A stretch of DNA of 64,000 nt from Hyperoodon ampullatus (taxonomy: Eukaryota > Chordata > Mammalia > Artiodactyla > Ziphiidae), in assembly GCA_949752795.1 (NCBI GenBank), contig OX457058.1:169014223-169078222 (forward strand), in the 5' to 3' direction. The notes under the pieces are model-generated. The model was not told the origin of the DNA. It did no database searches and saw only the letters and a list, made by a program, of their open reading frames with translations. Below are positions 43,300 through 54,644 of the stretch, in pieces. How positions within the stretch are numbered: position 1 is the first letter of the stretch; each line of letters starts with the position of its first letter. The position numbers and the translations under genes are program-made.

Positions 43300-44090
43300 A
43301 CCCTGAGCGTGAGGTCGGCACACATCCCCAGCCACCAGCCCCGGTCACCTCCATCTGCCACCGCACCCTCCGGACCCCCGTCACCTCTCGCCTGGACGAC
43401 CATGGGTGTCTCCCCCTCCCCCCACCCGGAGCCCACCTCTGATCTGTCCTCCATGGGAGCTGGCCAGTGGCCCAGCTCACATGCCCGCTGGGGCTCCCAC
43501 AGCCTTCGGGACAGGCCCAGACTCCCGCGGGGATGGCTCACGGGGTCCTGTGCCACCTGACCTTGACTCAAGCCTGCCCCAAATGCCAAGGTCCAGACGG
43601 ACTGGACTGCACTGGGCTCCTGGGACGCTCCCTCCAGCGTCCATGGCCTCGCTCCAGCCCTCCCAGCAGGGAGGCTCTGGGCGTCACCCAGCTCTAACCC
43701 TGAGGGGTCCAGTAGGGGTCACTTAGCCTCAGGCAAGAGCCTCCAGCCTCCGTTTCCTCCTTGGTTCAGGCCTGAGGGCCTGTGGGGTCTCCTCCTCCCC
43801 ACCTCCCGGAGGCCGGGGTGGGGGGAGGAGGAGGGGGGGAGGGGGCGGGGGGCGGGGTTGCCAGGCAGGGGACGGGGACGGTGGCTGCCCTGCGCTGCTT
43901 CGCAATGAGAAAGAAAGGAAACAAGCAGCAGGGCTGTATCTGTCGGCCTGCTCTGGAAACTCATCTGTGCCCACAGCTCAGAGGAGGCTAAGAGGGACGT
44001 CCCCCCACCCCTGCACACCACCCCTCGCCGAAACCAACAAGAGGCTGTCAGACGGGCTCGCCCTCCAGGACCCCGTTTAAAAGCCACCAT
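43300..44090. other. low-copy GC-rich sequence with G-rich tract
   Basis: A 187-codon minus ORF and several plus ORFs overlap here without domains. Confidence 0.35.
43815..43857 (+). repeat. G-quadruplex candidate, purine-rich
   Basis: About 43 bases with at least six G runs of 4 or more (for example gagggggcggggggcgggg). Strong predicted quadruplex on the plus strand. Confidence 0.7.
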
Positions 44091-44091
44091 T

Positions 44092-44235
44092 TCATCATCA
44101 AGTGCTTGCCATGTGCTAAGTGCCAGCCGTGGACCTCTCGTCCACCCACTGGCCCTGCAAGGGGGGACTGTCACCATCCCCAAGAGAAGCTTAGAGACTC
44201 GCAAGGACCTCCCAGCAGGGCAGCCAGAATCTGAG
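44092..44235 (-). mobile_element. MIR fragment
   Basis: agtgcttgccatgtgctaag then tgccagccgtgg, and later cagggcagccagaatctgag. Antisense MIR, diverged. A GC-box-like G run (gggggcggggcggggggacc) follows at 44239. Confidence 0.5.
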
Positions 44236-44504
44236 CCGGGGGCGGGGCGGGGGGACCCTCCAGGCTCCAGGGTCCTCATCACACCTGTTCACCTGCACAG
44301 CCACACCTGCCGCTCACGGAGTGGGGATGAGCATCAGAGGTGCTCCTTCCCCTGTACCCCACCTCACTGCTCTCTAGATGCTCATCAGCCCAGGCTTCCA
44401 CAGGCTCTCTGCAGCCCCCGTCTGCCCCTGACCCGACACGTCCAGAGTCCCTCTCTGAGGACCCCTGACCTCACAGATCATACCTTCCCACATGCCGGCT
44501 CGCT

Positions 44505-44700
44505 ACGTGGACTTCCTTAAATCCACACTCCTCTGTCCAGTGAGCTCCTCCAGACCCTCAAAGACCCAGCGGAAGCCTTCCTGGATCCTCCTAGACGGAG
44601 AAAACTGCCCGCCCCCCACTACTACCGCTGTTCCTAACCTGAGCACAACTAGCCTAACCCTTCAGCGCTTCTATCTCCCGCACCCAACTGAGCTCCCGGG
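44505..44700 (+). mobile_element. L2-like fragment
   Basis: gcggaagccttcctggatcc in a cctccagaccctcaaagacc context suggests sense L2. Weak. Confidence 0.35.
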
Positions 44701-44854
44701 TGCTCCCAGCTTAGTACCAGCTCTAACCCAGGCCCACAGCACCACCCGATAACACCACCTCCACAACTTTAATACCATCCGCCTCCCGTTTACCAAGGAA
44801 CCTGGGATGGGGTCCATCTAACATTTATAAATAAATAAATGCGGCAGGCGGTGA

Positions 44855-45060
44855 ACGACAGGGCTTTACATTCGTTATTCCAACTGACACATCAACCACG
44901 AATGTTAGAAAGTGCTTTGCTTATCCTACAGATGTAGGAACTGAGGCTCAAGAGAAGTTCAACAGCTTGCCCCAAACGACAGAGCTAGAACGTGGCAGAA
45001 GCAAGGTTGAACCCCAGGCCCCTCCGTCCAAAGCCAGCTCGGGGCACTTCGTTATCCAGG
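44855..45060 (-). mobile_element. MIR SINE
   Basis: gggctttacattcgttattc, atgtaggaactgaggctcaa, acagcttgccccaaacgaca and aggttgaaccccaggcccct are collinear with antisense MIR. Confidence 0.8.
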
Positions 45061-45064
45061 TGGA

Positions 45065-45392
45065 GGGAGGGGAGCCCAGGCTGCCCCAGGCGTACAGAAG
45101 TGTCCCTGCGACCGCCCAGCCAGGAGGACGGCCTGCTCCGGGACACAGTCACACACACGGGTCCTCACCCACCTGAGGGCTGAGCACGGCCCCAGGGGTG
45201 CAAGGAGCCAATGTCTTTCATCTGACATTTAACATCCTCAAGGATAATACGCACGGACAGCCAAAACACCTTGCCCTGGAGCTCTGAACACTGCCCAAAG
45301 CTTTTAAAGCGGTCATCGATGTTCAAGGGCTATCTTGTGGGGTGATCTGATGGGAGTCTTTGCCGTCCCCTCTCACATAAATAAAACTCAAG
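45065..45392. other. low-copy noncoding sequence
   Basis: Unassigned. A 318-codon ORF begins at 45335 but runs through the L2 and the SINE below, so it is not a gene. Confidence 0.35.
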
Positions 45393-45394
45393 CT

Positions 45395-46025
45395 GCACGC
45401 CACGGCATGGGCAGCCCTGAAGAATCTGGCTCCACCTCCCTCTCTACCGCTCCCTCCCTCACACCTCACAAGCCTGGCTCCAGCCAAGCCGTCCTCCCTG
45501 CTGCTCCACAAACACAACAAGCTCCTTGGCCCTGCGGCACCCCAGGGCCTTTGCACTTGCTCCTCCCCCTGCCTGAGATGCTCCAGACTCTCCACAGCTT
45601 GCTTCTTTCTGACCAGTCAGGTCACAGAAGGAGTCTCTCCTTTAGAAAGGTCTTCGTGGGCTTCCCTGGTGGCGCAGTGGTTGAGAGTCTGCCTGCCAAT
45701 GCAGGGGACACGGGTTCATGCCCCGGTCCGGGAAGATCCCACACGCCGCGGAGCGGCTGGGTCCGTGAGCCATGGCCGCTGGGCCTGCGCGTCCGGAGCC
45801 TGTGCTCCGCAACGGGAGAGGCCGCAACAGTGAAAGGCCCGCGTACCGCAAAAAAAAAAAAAACAAACAAGAAAGGCCTTTGCTCACCACCCTGGGGATC
45901 ACTGCTATCACTTCATGTCCTGTTACCTCCTGAAATCACCCCTTTACCTCACTGGTTGACATGTCTGTTACCCACACACACCTGCCCCCATGGACCAGAG
46001 CTCCAAAGGATGGGGCCTTTTCCAT
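45395..46025 (+). mobile_element. L2 relic split by a CHR SINE
   Basis: agggcctttgcacttgctcc, ctgcctgagatgctccagac, then after the SINE gctatcacttcatgtcctgt and ggaccagagctccaaaggat follow the L2 3' part. This is the longest L2 in the window. Confidence 0.75.
45658..45869 (+). mobile_element. CHR-family SINE, short form, in L2
   Basis: Complete copy. Imperfect target duplication agaaaggtcttcg (45644-45656) and agaaaggcctttg (45870-45882), 11 of 13. Confidence 0.95.
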
Positions 46026-46071
46026 TCTGGCCATCCGCACCCTTTGCAATGACTCTGCCGCTGCGACCAAG

Positions 46072-46200
46072 CCAACAGAGTGGCATTAGTATCACTGTCC
46101 CAATTTCACAGACGAGAAAACCGAGGTTCACACAGTTAAGCTCTTTGCCGAAAGTCACAAAGCTAATAAGTCATGGAGTGAATACCGGACCAAGCTGTGG
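46072..46200 (-). mobile_element. MIR SINE
   Basis: gtcccaatttcacagacgag, aaaaccgaggttcacacagt and ccgaaagtcacaaagctaat in antisense MIR order. Confidence 0.8.
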
Positions 46201-46665
46201 CTCCCAAAATGTCTTCTCTGAGATGCTAACACGTCAAACGCAAAACGCTAAGTCAAAAACAATAAGGTTTCTTTCTGGCAAGATGTCTTAGGATTTCTAA
46301 TATGCTACTGTGTGTTTTAAATCTCCAGGTATGTACTGCTCCCCAAACTTATGTGACCATGGAATTGCTCGTTGGTGGATTATCTTGTAGAAATCTTACA
46401 AGATAATTGTTCTAAAGAATGCTTACACGTCATCCTTCCTGAAAATCTAGGCCAAGTGTGTCAAACAAGCAGCTTTCGCCTGGGATCCATAGAACCTTTG
46501 CTTCAGAGAGCCTGTGGCATTCTCTGTGTTTTGGTATATGTGTATTATTACATGTCATTTCTTCAGAATAGGATCTATAGCTTCTAAGAAAGGTTAAGAA
46601 GCAACTGTTCTACAGAAACAGGTGATTTATGTGACAGCCTCAATATTTCCGAGTAAATTCCTTTT
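46201..46665. other. low-copy sequence, AT-leaning
   Basis: I recognised nothing. Confidence 0.35.
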
Positions 46666-46672
46666 ATGTACT

Positions 46673-46704
<32 letters not shown>

Positions 46705-46707
46705 GAG
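46673..46707 (+). repeat. (AAAAG)n simple repeat
   Basis: A run of A followed by aaaagaaaagaaaagaaaag. Confidence 0.85.
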
Positions 46708-47088
46708 GTGAAGTTCATTTTTCTCACCCCCTGAATCCGGGTGGGCCTTGAACCTTGTTTGGCCAACAGACTGTGGTGGAGAGACCAGGCATCCAGAGGC
46801 CTTGGAAACGCCCACTGTCTTGGACCCCTGCCCCCTGGATAAGAGCACACACCCAGGAAGCCTGCTGGGCGATGAGACACCCATGGCCGGGCCACCCCCA
46901 TCACCCTGGCTGAGCAGAGGCCAAGCCACAGAAGCAGAGATCCTGACCAACCGGCCGCTGACCGCAGATACACAAGGGAGCCCAGCCCGAGCCGCCGCGC
47001 CGCAGAGCAGTGAGCTCACAAGTGGTTACTGTTTAAAGACGCTGCTACGCTGGGGATGGTTTGTTATTCAACAATAACTGATAAAACT
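46708..47088 (+). mobile_element. MLT1-like LTR relic
   Basis: ttctcaccccctgaatccgg, gggccttgaaccttgtttgg and the end atggtttgttattcaacaat then aactgataaaac recall an old ERVL-MaLR LTR. Subfamily uncertain. Confidence 0.5.
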
Positions 47089-47109
47089 CTTACTTACGCG
47101 TAATGGAAT

Positions 47110-47682
47110 CAGAAAGGGAAGGAAGGCAATTATATTCACAATGATATCCAATGCAGCATTATCCACACCAGCAAGAAAACTGGAAATAATCTAAATATTC
47201 AATCATAAGATTATAGCTCAATATATCACAGCGTAGACACCCAACAGAGCTATTGCGTAGCAATGAAAAAGGACCATCCTCTATTGTACTTTATTTTCAG
47301 GTGAGATAACATCATTGGGATTATGTTTTAAGTCCTTAGCATTTCTGCCGGCAGGCGGGGGACGGGGGAGGGAATGATGACACTTTTATTATCTTTTAAG
47401 ATATCTGGTTTATGAAAAGGAAAATTAAACTATAAATACATGATCATATTGATTATGTAAGTCCTTAGCTTTTAAGGATCATACTAAATTATTTACGTAT
47501 GAACTATGGCTGAGATTTTCTTCAAAATAATACGAGGGAAATAAATAAAACAAGATGAGCCATAAGTTAATAATGATTAATACTTGGCATGGGGGGAGGG
47601 AGTTCATTTTATGATTCCTTCTTTTATACATGTTGGAAATGTTCATAATAAAAGTTCATAAAAATTTTTAAAAGATCACTCT
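47110..47682 (+). mobile_element. old L1 ORF2 end and 3' UTR
   Basis: aatgcagcattatccacacc, aatattcaatcataagatta and the end catgttggaaatgttcataa then taaaagttcataa are L1M-like. Confidence 0.65.
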
Positions 47683-47695
47683 AAAGACTGTAGCA

Positions 47696-48099
47696 GGACT
47701 TCCCTGGTGGTGCAGTGGTTAAGAATCCACCTGCCAATGCAGGGGACACGGGTTTGAGCCCTGGTCCGGGAAGATCCCACATGCCGCGGAGCAACTAAGC
47801 CCGTGCGCCACAACTACTGAGCCTGCGCTCTAGAGCCCACGAGCCACAACTACTGAGCCTGCGCTCTAGAGTCAGCAGACCACAACTACGGAGCCCGTGT
47901 GCCACAACTACTGAAGCCCACGCGCCTGGAGCCCGTGCTCCACAACAAGAGAAGCCACTGGAATGAGAAGCCCGTGCACCGCCACGAAGAGTAGCCCCCG
48001 CTCGCTGCAACTAGAGAAAGCCCGTGCGCAGCAACAGAGACCCAACGCAGCCAAAACTAAATAAATAAATAAATGAGTTTATTTATTTTTTTTTTAAAG
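47696..48099 (+). mobile_element. CHR-family SINE, long form with expanded units
   Basis: Head cttccctggtggtgcagtgg. The body has four cacaactac-type units, two of them (gagcctgcgctctagag) nearly identical. Tail aaataaataaataaatgag then a T run. Duplication gactgtagca at 47686-47695 and 48100-48109. Confidence 0.95.
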
Positions 48100-48109
48100 G
48101 ACTGTAGCA

Positions 48110-48733
48110 ACATGGAACTAGTTTACACTAAAAGGCTGTGTGCAGAAAGCAAACATCAAAAAGCTACCCATACAATGTTTTCAACTCTGCAACTTTAGAT
48201 ACAAAAAAGGAACTAGACGTGGTGGGGTGAGGAGTAGAGGGATGATCTGTCTCTTCAAATTTTGCTTTCATGATGTTACACTGTCTTTACAGAGGACCAA
48301 AACTGCCAAGAGAGAAGATGACGTTCTTTCATTTCCTTCAGCTGGGGCTCAGCATGAGTGAGGGGCTGGCTGGTGGGGGACCCTACCCAGAAGCACGCGG
48401 GGCTGGGAAGGAGGAAGACTCTGACGGAAGCAGCTGAGGAAATCCAGACTTGGCGGAGCTAGAGAGGACCCCCTCCCCCCTCCAACCGGCCCCAGCAAGA
48501 GTGCTGGGTTAGGAGGTTATCAACCAAGATTGGTCCTTCCTAGTTTACCAGCTACCCTTCCTGTGACCAGTTTTGAGATCACAGATGATATTCAGCTCTC
48601 TAAATATTCATCTCTAGGCAGAAAAAAAAATTATTTGAGGAAGAGCGTAAATTATAATCAGATCCCCCATCATGTGTCAGAGACCACCTCCACCAATTCA
48701 GCCATCACCTCCTCTGATCCCCCGAACTTCCCA
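48110..48733. other. low-copy noncoding sequence
   Basis: I recognised nothing. Confidence 0.35.
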
Positions 48734-48734
48734 A

Positions 48735-48815
48735 CTGGGTGTTAATGTGCCCATTTTACAGACGAGGAAAAGGAGGCCCATCACCTGCCCCAGGTCAGTC
48801 ATGCCCTGGGCACTG
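48735..48815 (-). mobile_element. MIR fragment
   Basis: tgcccattttacagacgagg followed by aaaaggaggcccatcacctg, antisense MIR middle. Confidence 0.65.
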
Positions 48816-48991
48816 GGGCTGGGTTCAGGAGCCAGTGGCAGGCCTGGACCAGCACACCTGTTGGCTTCCTTCCAGGCAGCACCTCCACTAAGGGCCACAT
48901 GCATGTGGGGCAGGAGGTAGAGACCCACACACACTGAGGACCCCCAGCCTTAGATGGAAGGCAACCCCTGTACAACCCCTGCCAGGTGAGA

Positions 48992-49359
48992 TGCTACTGA
49001 CTGAATGTTTGTGTCCCCCCAAAATTCATGTTAAAGCCCTAACCCCCAATGTGATGGTATTGGGATGGGGGTGGCTTTTGGGAGGTACTTAATGTTAGAT
49101 GAGGTCATGAAGGCAGAGACCCCACAATGGGATTACTGCCCTTACAAGATGAAAAGACCAGAGCTCTCTCCCCACCACGTGCGGACACAGAGAGAAGGTG
49201 GCCATCTATGAACCAGGAAGTGGACCCTCATTGGGAACCAAACTGGCAGGCACCTGGATCTCGGACTTCCCAGCCTCCAGAACTGTGAGAAATAAACGCC
49301 TGTTGTTTACGGTGCCCAGCCTATGACATTTGTTATGGCAGCCCAGGCAGACTAAGGGA
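48992..49359 (+). mobile_element. MLT1A-type LTR (ERVL-MaLR), near full length
   Basis: actgaatgtttgtgtccccc, ttaaagccctaacccccaat, agatgaggtcatgaaggcag, ccagcctccagaactgtgag and ttgttatggcagcccaggca in order. A solitary LTR without viral genes. Confidence 0.85.
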
Positions 49360-49479
49360 GAAGGTAACCATGAGCCCCGGGGCAAGCCTAGAACCCCCAA
49401 GAGAAACTGACAAGGGGTCTTTTTCAAGCCTGAGGTTGTACTAAAACAGAAGAGTAAAGCTATGTTCATATATTATTTC

Positions 49480-49812
49480 CTAGGCAATGACAGTTCAACA
49501 TCTGTACAAGTATAGAATCACCCATAAGCTATATTAAACGAAAAATAAAGGTAATTGTATGAGAACATGGATAATGGCCATCACTGTTTCAGAAACAAAA
49601 AAGGGGGCTGTGCATGTGCGTGTATGTGTGTACACAAGGGCTTACACAGACACAACACGTGTCTGAGAGAACAGGTGAGAACGTGGTAACACGGCGGCCT
49701 CCAGGGCCTGGGGTGAAGCGTAAGGGAGACCGACTTTTCACTGCACGCTCTTAGGTGTGGTTTAAATTTTGATCACGTACATTATTCGTTTTTAACAAAA
49801 GTTTTTTAGTGT
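49480..49812 (+). mobile_element. old L1 3' UTR relic
   Basis: gagaacatggataatggcca, gtggtaacacggcggcctcc and the end taaattttgatcacgtacat are L1M-like. It includes a short TG-rich patch near 49615. Confidence 0.55.
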
Positions 49813-49814
49813 TA

Positions 49815-51338
49815 TTCACAAGTCAGATGTAAACCTGCCCACAAGAAACTATGGAATTTTCGTGCAGACAAGTCACTGACCTTCTCCAGCTTGGTTTCTG
49901 TTTTCAAGTGCTGTTTTTAATCAGCCGATAAACTGAAATGACCCCTCCTCGCAGCCTCACATAACAGACCTGATGAGCTGACAACTCGGGCCCAAACGGC
50001 AGTCCGACCAGCTAAACCAGAAGTATTCGCTCCCCAGGACCTCTGAGTTGGGGGCGCTCAAATAGGGACTCTGATGATGGCCACACAGCTCGACAGTGAG
50101 AATGAATGAGACAGACGTGAGCTTCCTGACCCGGCTGCTTCATCATACAGCCCCAGGAAGCTACCGGGGGGGCTGACAGATGTCAGGCCAGGCCTGCAGT
50201 CCACGGTGGCCACAGCAAAGGGGAGGGCCCGGGACAGCCTTCCCTTCCACTGTTTTCCCACCACCACTACCTCTATCTACCTGCCACCAAAGGCCACGCC
50301 ACTAAGAAGAACCACTGGCCTATGAGAATTCGGGAACACCCAAGTAGAGGCACCCAGAAGGCAGGGCAAGGCCACTGAGCAGGGCAGCCACCGGCTTCTC
50401 AAGGGGTCCTTGCTCCCCCACTGGTTCCGAAAGGAACCATCAGGGACCGAAACCCCTCACCAGGTCCCACCACCCTGAGCCTTCTCCCGGCCTCCACCCG
50501 TGCCCCTTCGCCAGCGGCCCTCCGGACTGGGGCCCTGAGGTGTGCAGGGCCCAGGTGTGTGGCCACCAGTCACTTCCTCCCCTTCCAGGGGGAACCACTC
50601 CCAGCAGGCCTGCTCGGATGCGGGACAGCAGGCAGCAGAGCCCGCGTCCCGCACTAACGCTCCCCTCTGCAGGAGGACTGAGCCCCCAAGCCAAAGTTCA
50701 CAGCTGCGAAATCCCGCAGGCTCCCGGGGGAAAGGCACCTAAACATTCCCCGGCGTGCACGGGGCAGGGCCAGACGGCAACAGGGCGACGGCGTGTTTAC
50801 GTAACGCAAGACTGTTTCACCCCAAACACTCGGTGTCAAAACCCCACCGTTCCACATGGCAGGGCCGGGAAGACATTGGCTTTCACCCTGGACTCCAGGC
50901 AGCCTCTGCCCAAGGCCCCAGACCCCATCCCTCAAGGCAGGGTTACCTAAGCCCTTCCTCCAGGATGTCCCTGCATGACCACTGGGCTCGGGGCCCTCAG
51001 AATCTGCCTGCGTCCGACCGGCCGTGGGAATGAACCAGCTCGGGTTTGTTTGAGGGGAAAGAGGAAGCCAGGGGCCCAGCCTCAGGCTCTCACTTGTGGA
51101 GTTGGCTGTCACCCCACCCCAGGAACAGCGCCCTGGCCCCGGAGCCCAGAACAAGGGAGTATCCCCACCTCTCCTGGCTGCCCAGCGGCCAATCCCACTG
51201 TCTTCAGGGAAGTCCCCAGCTTCCTGCATGGGGTCCATCCGGCCCACACGCAGATCACGTGGTAGGGAACGGGGCACTCCCCGGCCCCAGCACCTGGCTG
51301 AGGGACAGCTATGTGGCCCAGGCTGACCTACGTCCCAG
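49815..51338. other. low-copy GC-rich sequence
   Basis: A 245-codon minus ORF (50654-51391) faces plus ORFs of 136, 96 and 125 codons. None has a domain. No paired splice sites were found. Confidence 0.35.
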
Positions 51339-51339
51339 G

Positions 51340-51550
51340 GGGAGGGAGGCCCCGAAGCCACCAGCCCGGGTCTGCATCCCAGTCCTGCCACCGACCAGCT
51401 GTGACCCTGGGCTAGTTATTTAACCTCTCTGTGCCTTCATTCCTCTGTTAGGAAACAGGGGTACCAAAAGCCCACACCCTCATGGGGTGTAACGCAGATC
51501 AAAGGAGATGACACACAAGGAACTCGGCACTCGGAATAAAGGTCAGTTGG
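51340..51550 (+). mobile_element. MIR SINE, nearly complete
   Basis: gtctgcatcccagtcctgcc, gctgtgaccctgggctagtt, taacctctctgtgccttcat, then ggggtgtaacgcagatcaaa and aactcggcactcggaataaa. Confidence 0.85.
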
Positions 51551-51574
51551 GAGGACTCACCTTGTATCACGTGG

Positions 51575-51785
51575 GCCTGAGAATGAAGCCACACGAGGGA
51601 GGCCAGGGACCCAGAGAGACTGGGTCCCGAGGACACCATGAGAGCCCCTGAATCCACCTATACCTGAAGCCAGACCTCCGCATGGAGTTACCACTTACAG
51701 GAGCCCCTTTATTACTGAACCCAGTTGGCACTGAGGCTTCTACCGAAACCAAGACACTGCTGCCGCTTATAGAAATCAGTCAGAC
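51575..51785 (+). mobile_element. possible LTR relic
   Basis: tgaagccagacctccgcatg, taccacttacaggagcccct and the end ggcactgaggcttctaccga resemble the 3' part of an MLT-type LTR. The minus strand also offers a GTGAGT donor at about 51555-51560 with only a 16-bp exon, which I rate as chance. Confidence 0.35.
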
Positions 51786-51786
51786 A

Positions 51787-52592
51787 ACCGCTCTTCTGCT
51801 CAGATCATTAACTTCATCCCAGCAACTCTCCACGTCTGTTGGTTGATTGAGAGAGAGAAGCCTAGAGGACACGGCTGCCCCGGCTGCCCCACTGCGTCCT
51901 CCAGCAGTGAAGACAGATTGGCAGGCACCTGGCCAGTCCTCAGGTCTCACTCCCAGGGGAGTCCCCATTCCCCCTACCCCAGAACTGTCCATGTCCCATA
52001 CGGCTACCCGCCCACTCCCCCGCCCTTCCCAGGGGAGCATCCCAAATCCAAAGAGCTTGCCCCTTCGGCATTCCTGGCAAAGTTGGAGGAAAGACAGGAA
52101 AGACCACCAGGCTGGGGGTCCTACCCCCAACTGCCTGGGCCCATGAACCAAAAGAACTCATCCTGGACGAGGCGGGCTCTGCCAACAATGGCTCAGAACG
52201 GAACAGAAAAGAGTAGACCCTGGCCTCACATCCGACCTGCGGTTCCCCGGAAGCCAAGGGAGGAGATCTGTGGGCTCCAGGGCTCAGGCCCAGCACATCG
52301 GGCTGATTCCCTGTGTGCACGAACCATCAAGGCTGGACACTCTGAGCTGCAAATCCTCACCTGCAAGGACCCCTTCTGGCTCCGAGGTTTTGGGAAATTC
52401 CTCCTCTCAGATGGCGAACCTCCGCATCTCACCAGCAGGGTAAGCTGACTCTCCATCACCCGTGGACACAGAGGGCGTGACTACAGGCTGGGGGGGTGAC
52501 GGGCAACCCTCCCCTGCTTCCGTCAGAGACGGCCTCTGGCCTGGACAAGAAAGGAGCAAGTTGGTGTGCTGAGCCCCTCATGTGTGCACGCT
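51787..52592. other. low-copy sequence with a 201-codon ORF
   Basis: The plus ORF 51843-52448 ends next to a GGTAAG donor-like site at about 52439. It starts in MIEREKPRGHGCPG, has no domain, and ORFs of 123 and 126 codons lie opposite. I do not call it a gene. Confidence 0.3.
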
Positions 52593-52594
52593 CG

Positions 52595-52690
52595 AGGCTG
52601 ACTCTTATCAAGGAGGAAATTAAGGCCCAGAGAGGGGCCAAAACACACCCGGGTCACCCATCCAGTAAGAGGCTGGGTCAGCCTTCACAT
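52595..52690 (-). mobile_element. MIR fragment
   Basis: gaggaaattaaggcccagag followed by ggtcacccatccagtaagag, antisense MIR. Confidence 0.65.
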
Positions 52691-52841
52691 CCCACCACTG
52701 ACCAAGATACACACTGTCCCTGGGACATCACAAGGAATCCAGCACAGCCCTACCTAAGAGGCTTCCGAAACTCAGCTTGCCCATCTTCTTCCCAGATATG
52801 AGGGCTGCTCAAACATAAGCTCCTGGTCAACAGCTCCATCA

Positions 52842-52847
<6 letters not shown>

Positions 52848-52878
<31 letters not shown>

Positions 52879-53068
52879 GGTACGCGGGCCTCTCACTGTT
52901 GTGGCCTCTCCCGTTGCGGAGCACAGGCTCTGGAGGCGCAGGCTCAGCGGCCATGGCTCACGGGCCCAGCCGCTCCGTGGCATGTGGGATCTTCCCGGAC
53001 CGGGGCACGAACCCGTGTCCCCTGCATCGGCAGGCGGACTCTCAACCACCGCGCCACCAGGGAAGCCC
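52848..53068 (-). mobile_element. CHR-family SINE, short form, long poly(T)
   Basis: Complete antisense copy with 32 T at 52845-52876. Perfect 14-bp target duplication ctccatcacccttt at 52834-52847 and 53069-53082. Confidence 0.97.
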
Positions 53069-53114
53069 CTCCATCACCCTTTAATGGCTGACTCTGAATA
53101 ACAGAGTTACCATT

Positions 53115-53305
53115 TGCCCACCAAGAGCCAGGTTCTGCGCTAAAAAAGACTCAAGCTGCCTCAGCTCACCCAATCTGCAGAACTATTCTGCTGCAGGTTG
53201 GTAGAAAACTCCCATTTCAGGTATAGAAACGAAAGCCTCAGAGAGGTGAGGTGGCTTGGCCCAAAGTCACACAGCCAGAACCCAGCATCCCAGCCTGCAA
53301 GTTCC
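53115..53305 (-). mobile_element. MIR SINE
   Basis: gccaggttctgcgctaaaaa, then tagaaacgaaagcctcagag, then ggcccaaagtcacacagcca. Antisense MIR, complete apart from its ends. Confidence 0.8.
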
Positions 53306-53900
53306 TGCTCCTGATCTCGGAGCTCTTTCACAAGCATCCCCCCACTTCTGAAGCCGAGGAATGGCTCCAATGAGAATGGTCCCAAGAGCCTTCCAGGTTT
53401 TTGGGGCCTTTCCAAGGTGCTTCCAAAATCCTCTATCTTCAGTAGAAAAAGCACCAAGGTTCCCCAAGGTGACCCCAAAAAGGGACACGCATGGCAATTT
53501 AAGCAGAAGAGTAGGCCATGGGGCCTCATCCACATAGGCTCAGAGGATTTCAAGGCAGGAGCGTGCGAGGCGGGAATGGTCAGCTCCTGGGAATCTGAAT
53601 GACGCTATCTGGACAGAGCACGCCGCAAACTGGGCGGTCCAAACTCGGCATCCACAGGACGGATGGCAACGCTGCTGAAAGGTGACTCAGCTGATACCCA
53701 GCCGGACTGGACACCAACAGAGCCAGCACCTAAACTTCCTGACTCCAGGCAAGCCATACATCCAACTGACATTGAAAATGAAAAGGAGAAAAGTTAAACA
53801 CTAAAGGGCACAGAGGACGGGTCATTAGAAAAGAGCTCAGGCAAAAGGAAAGCCACCCTCTCATCCTCTGCCTTCATTTACAAAGAAAGGAACTCTTAAT
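53306..53900. other. low-copy noncoding sequence
   Basis: I recognised nothing. Confidence 0.35.
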
Positions 53901-53904
53901 GGTC

Positions 53905-54075
53905 AAGGGTCGGAGCTTCAGATTCACAGAAAGCGCTGTTCAAATCGCACCCCCAGGAGTGACCAGCTGTGAAACCCGGGGAAGGTCCCTTACCCTCTCT
54001 GAGCCTGTTTCCGCCTGTGGACTGGGAGCCTTAAAGCACAGGGTCAGGCCCGTGGCTGGAGCTCCAGAATCGGGA
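53905..54075 (+). mobile_element. MIR SINE
   Basis: gtgaccagctgtgaaacccg, cccttaccctctctgagcct and gtttccgcctgtggactggg in sense order. Confidence 0.75.
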
Positions 54076-54509
54076 GCTACTGTTATTCCCAGGGCTCAGC
54101 TGTTCTCGTGACACTGGAAATGAGGCCACGACATCCACGGCCTCAAGCCACGGACCCCACTGCCCCCTCCATGCCAGAGCAGCCACAGCAGCTCCCCCAA
54201 GGGAATAAGCACATTCCTCACCAGCAGGGGCACGGAGGCCCAGAGGCTCAGGCAGCGAGGCTCTGAGCAACGAAACCTCCTTAGGCACAGGCCACGACTT
54301 GCTGCGCCGGGTTCAAAGTGCAGGCGGGGGGCTTGGGGGCTGATTCCGCAACAAGCAGAACTCCTTCCCGACAGGACCCTGGAGCCCCTGCCCAGACCTG
54401 CCCACAGGGAGGCGGGAACAGATCTCTGACAGAATGGCCGGAATTCCTTTGCTTCTTTTCAAGGATCCCACAATGAATGTTCGGACTTTTAGAATAAAAT
54501 CTTAAAGAA

Positions 54510-54640
54510 TGTAAGCTTTAGTGTCAGCAAGGCCAGGTTCAAATCCAAGCTGCCCCACCTACCAGCTCTGCAACTTGGGGCTACCTCTGCATCTGCCTTC
54601 TGGGCCTCTGTAACACGGGCTGGGGAACAAAGAGGAAACC
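54510..54640 (+). mobile_element. MIR SINE fragment
   Basis: ggccaggttcaaatccaagc, acctaccagctctgcaactt and tgggcctctgtaacacgggc in sense order. The interval 54080-54505 before it holds nothing I recognise. Confidence 0.7.
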
Positions 54641-54644
54641 CCAT

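Noticed and set aside
45335..46291. 318-codon ORF, plus strand
   Set aside because: It reads through an L2 relic and a whole CHR SINE including its poly(A) as a lysine run.
47696..48099. CRISPR-like array from repeated cacaactactgagcc units
   Set aside because: The units are internal tandem repeats of a long CHR SINE in a mammalian genome, and the spacers are not unique sequence.
50654..51391. 245-codon ORF, minus strand
   Set aside because: No recognisable family, biased composition, and several ORFs on the other strand over the same bases.
51555..51575. Minus-strand GTGAGT donor with ctcag acceptor nearby
   Set aside because: The implied exon is only 16 bp, has no reading-frame support and lies beside an LTR-like relic.
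51843..52448. 201-codon ORF ending near a GGTAAG
   Set aside because: The donor-like site is isolated. There is no acceptor, no domain, and ORFs lie on the opposite strand.
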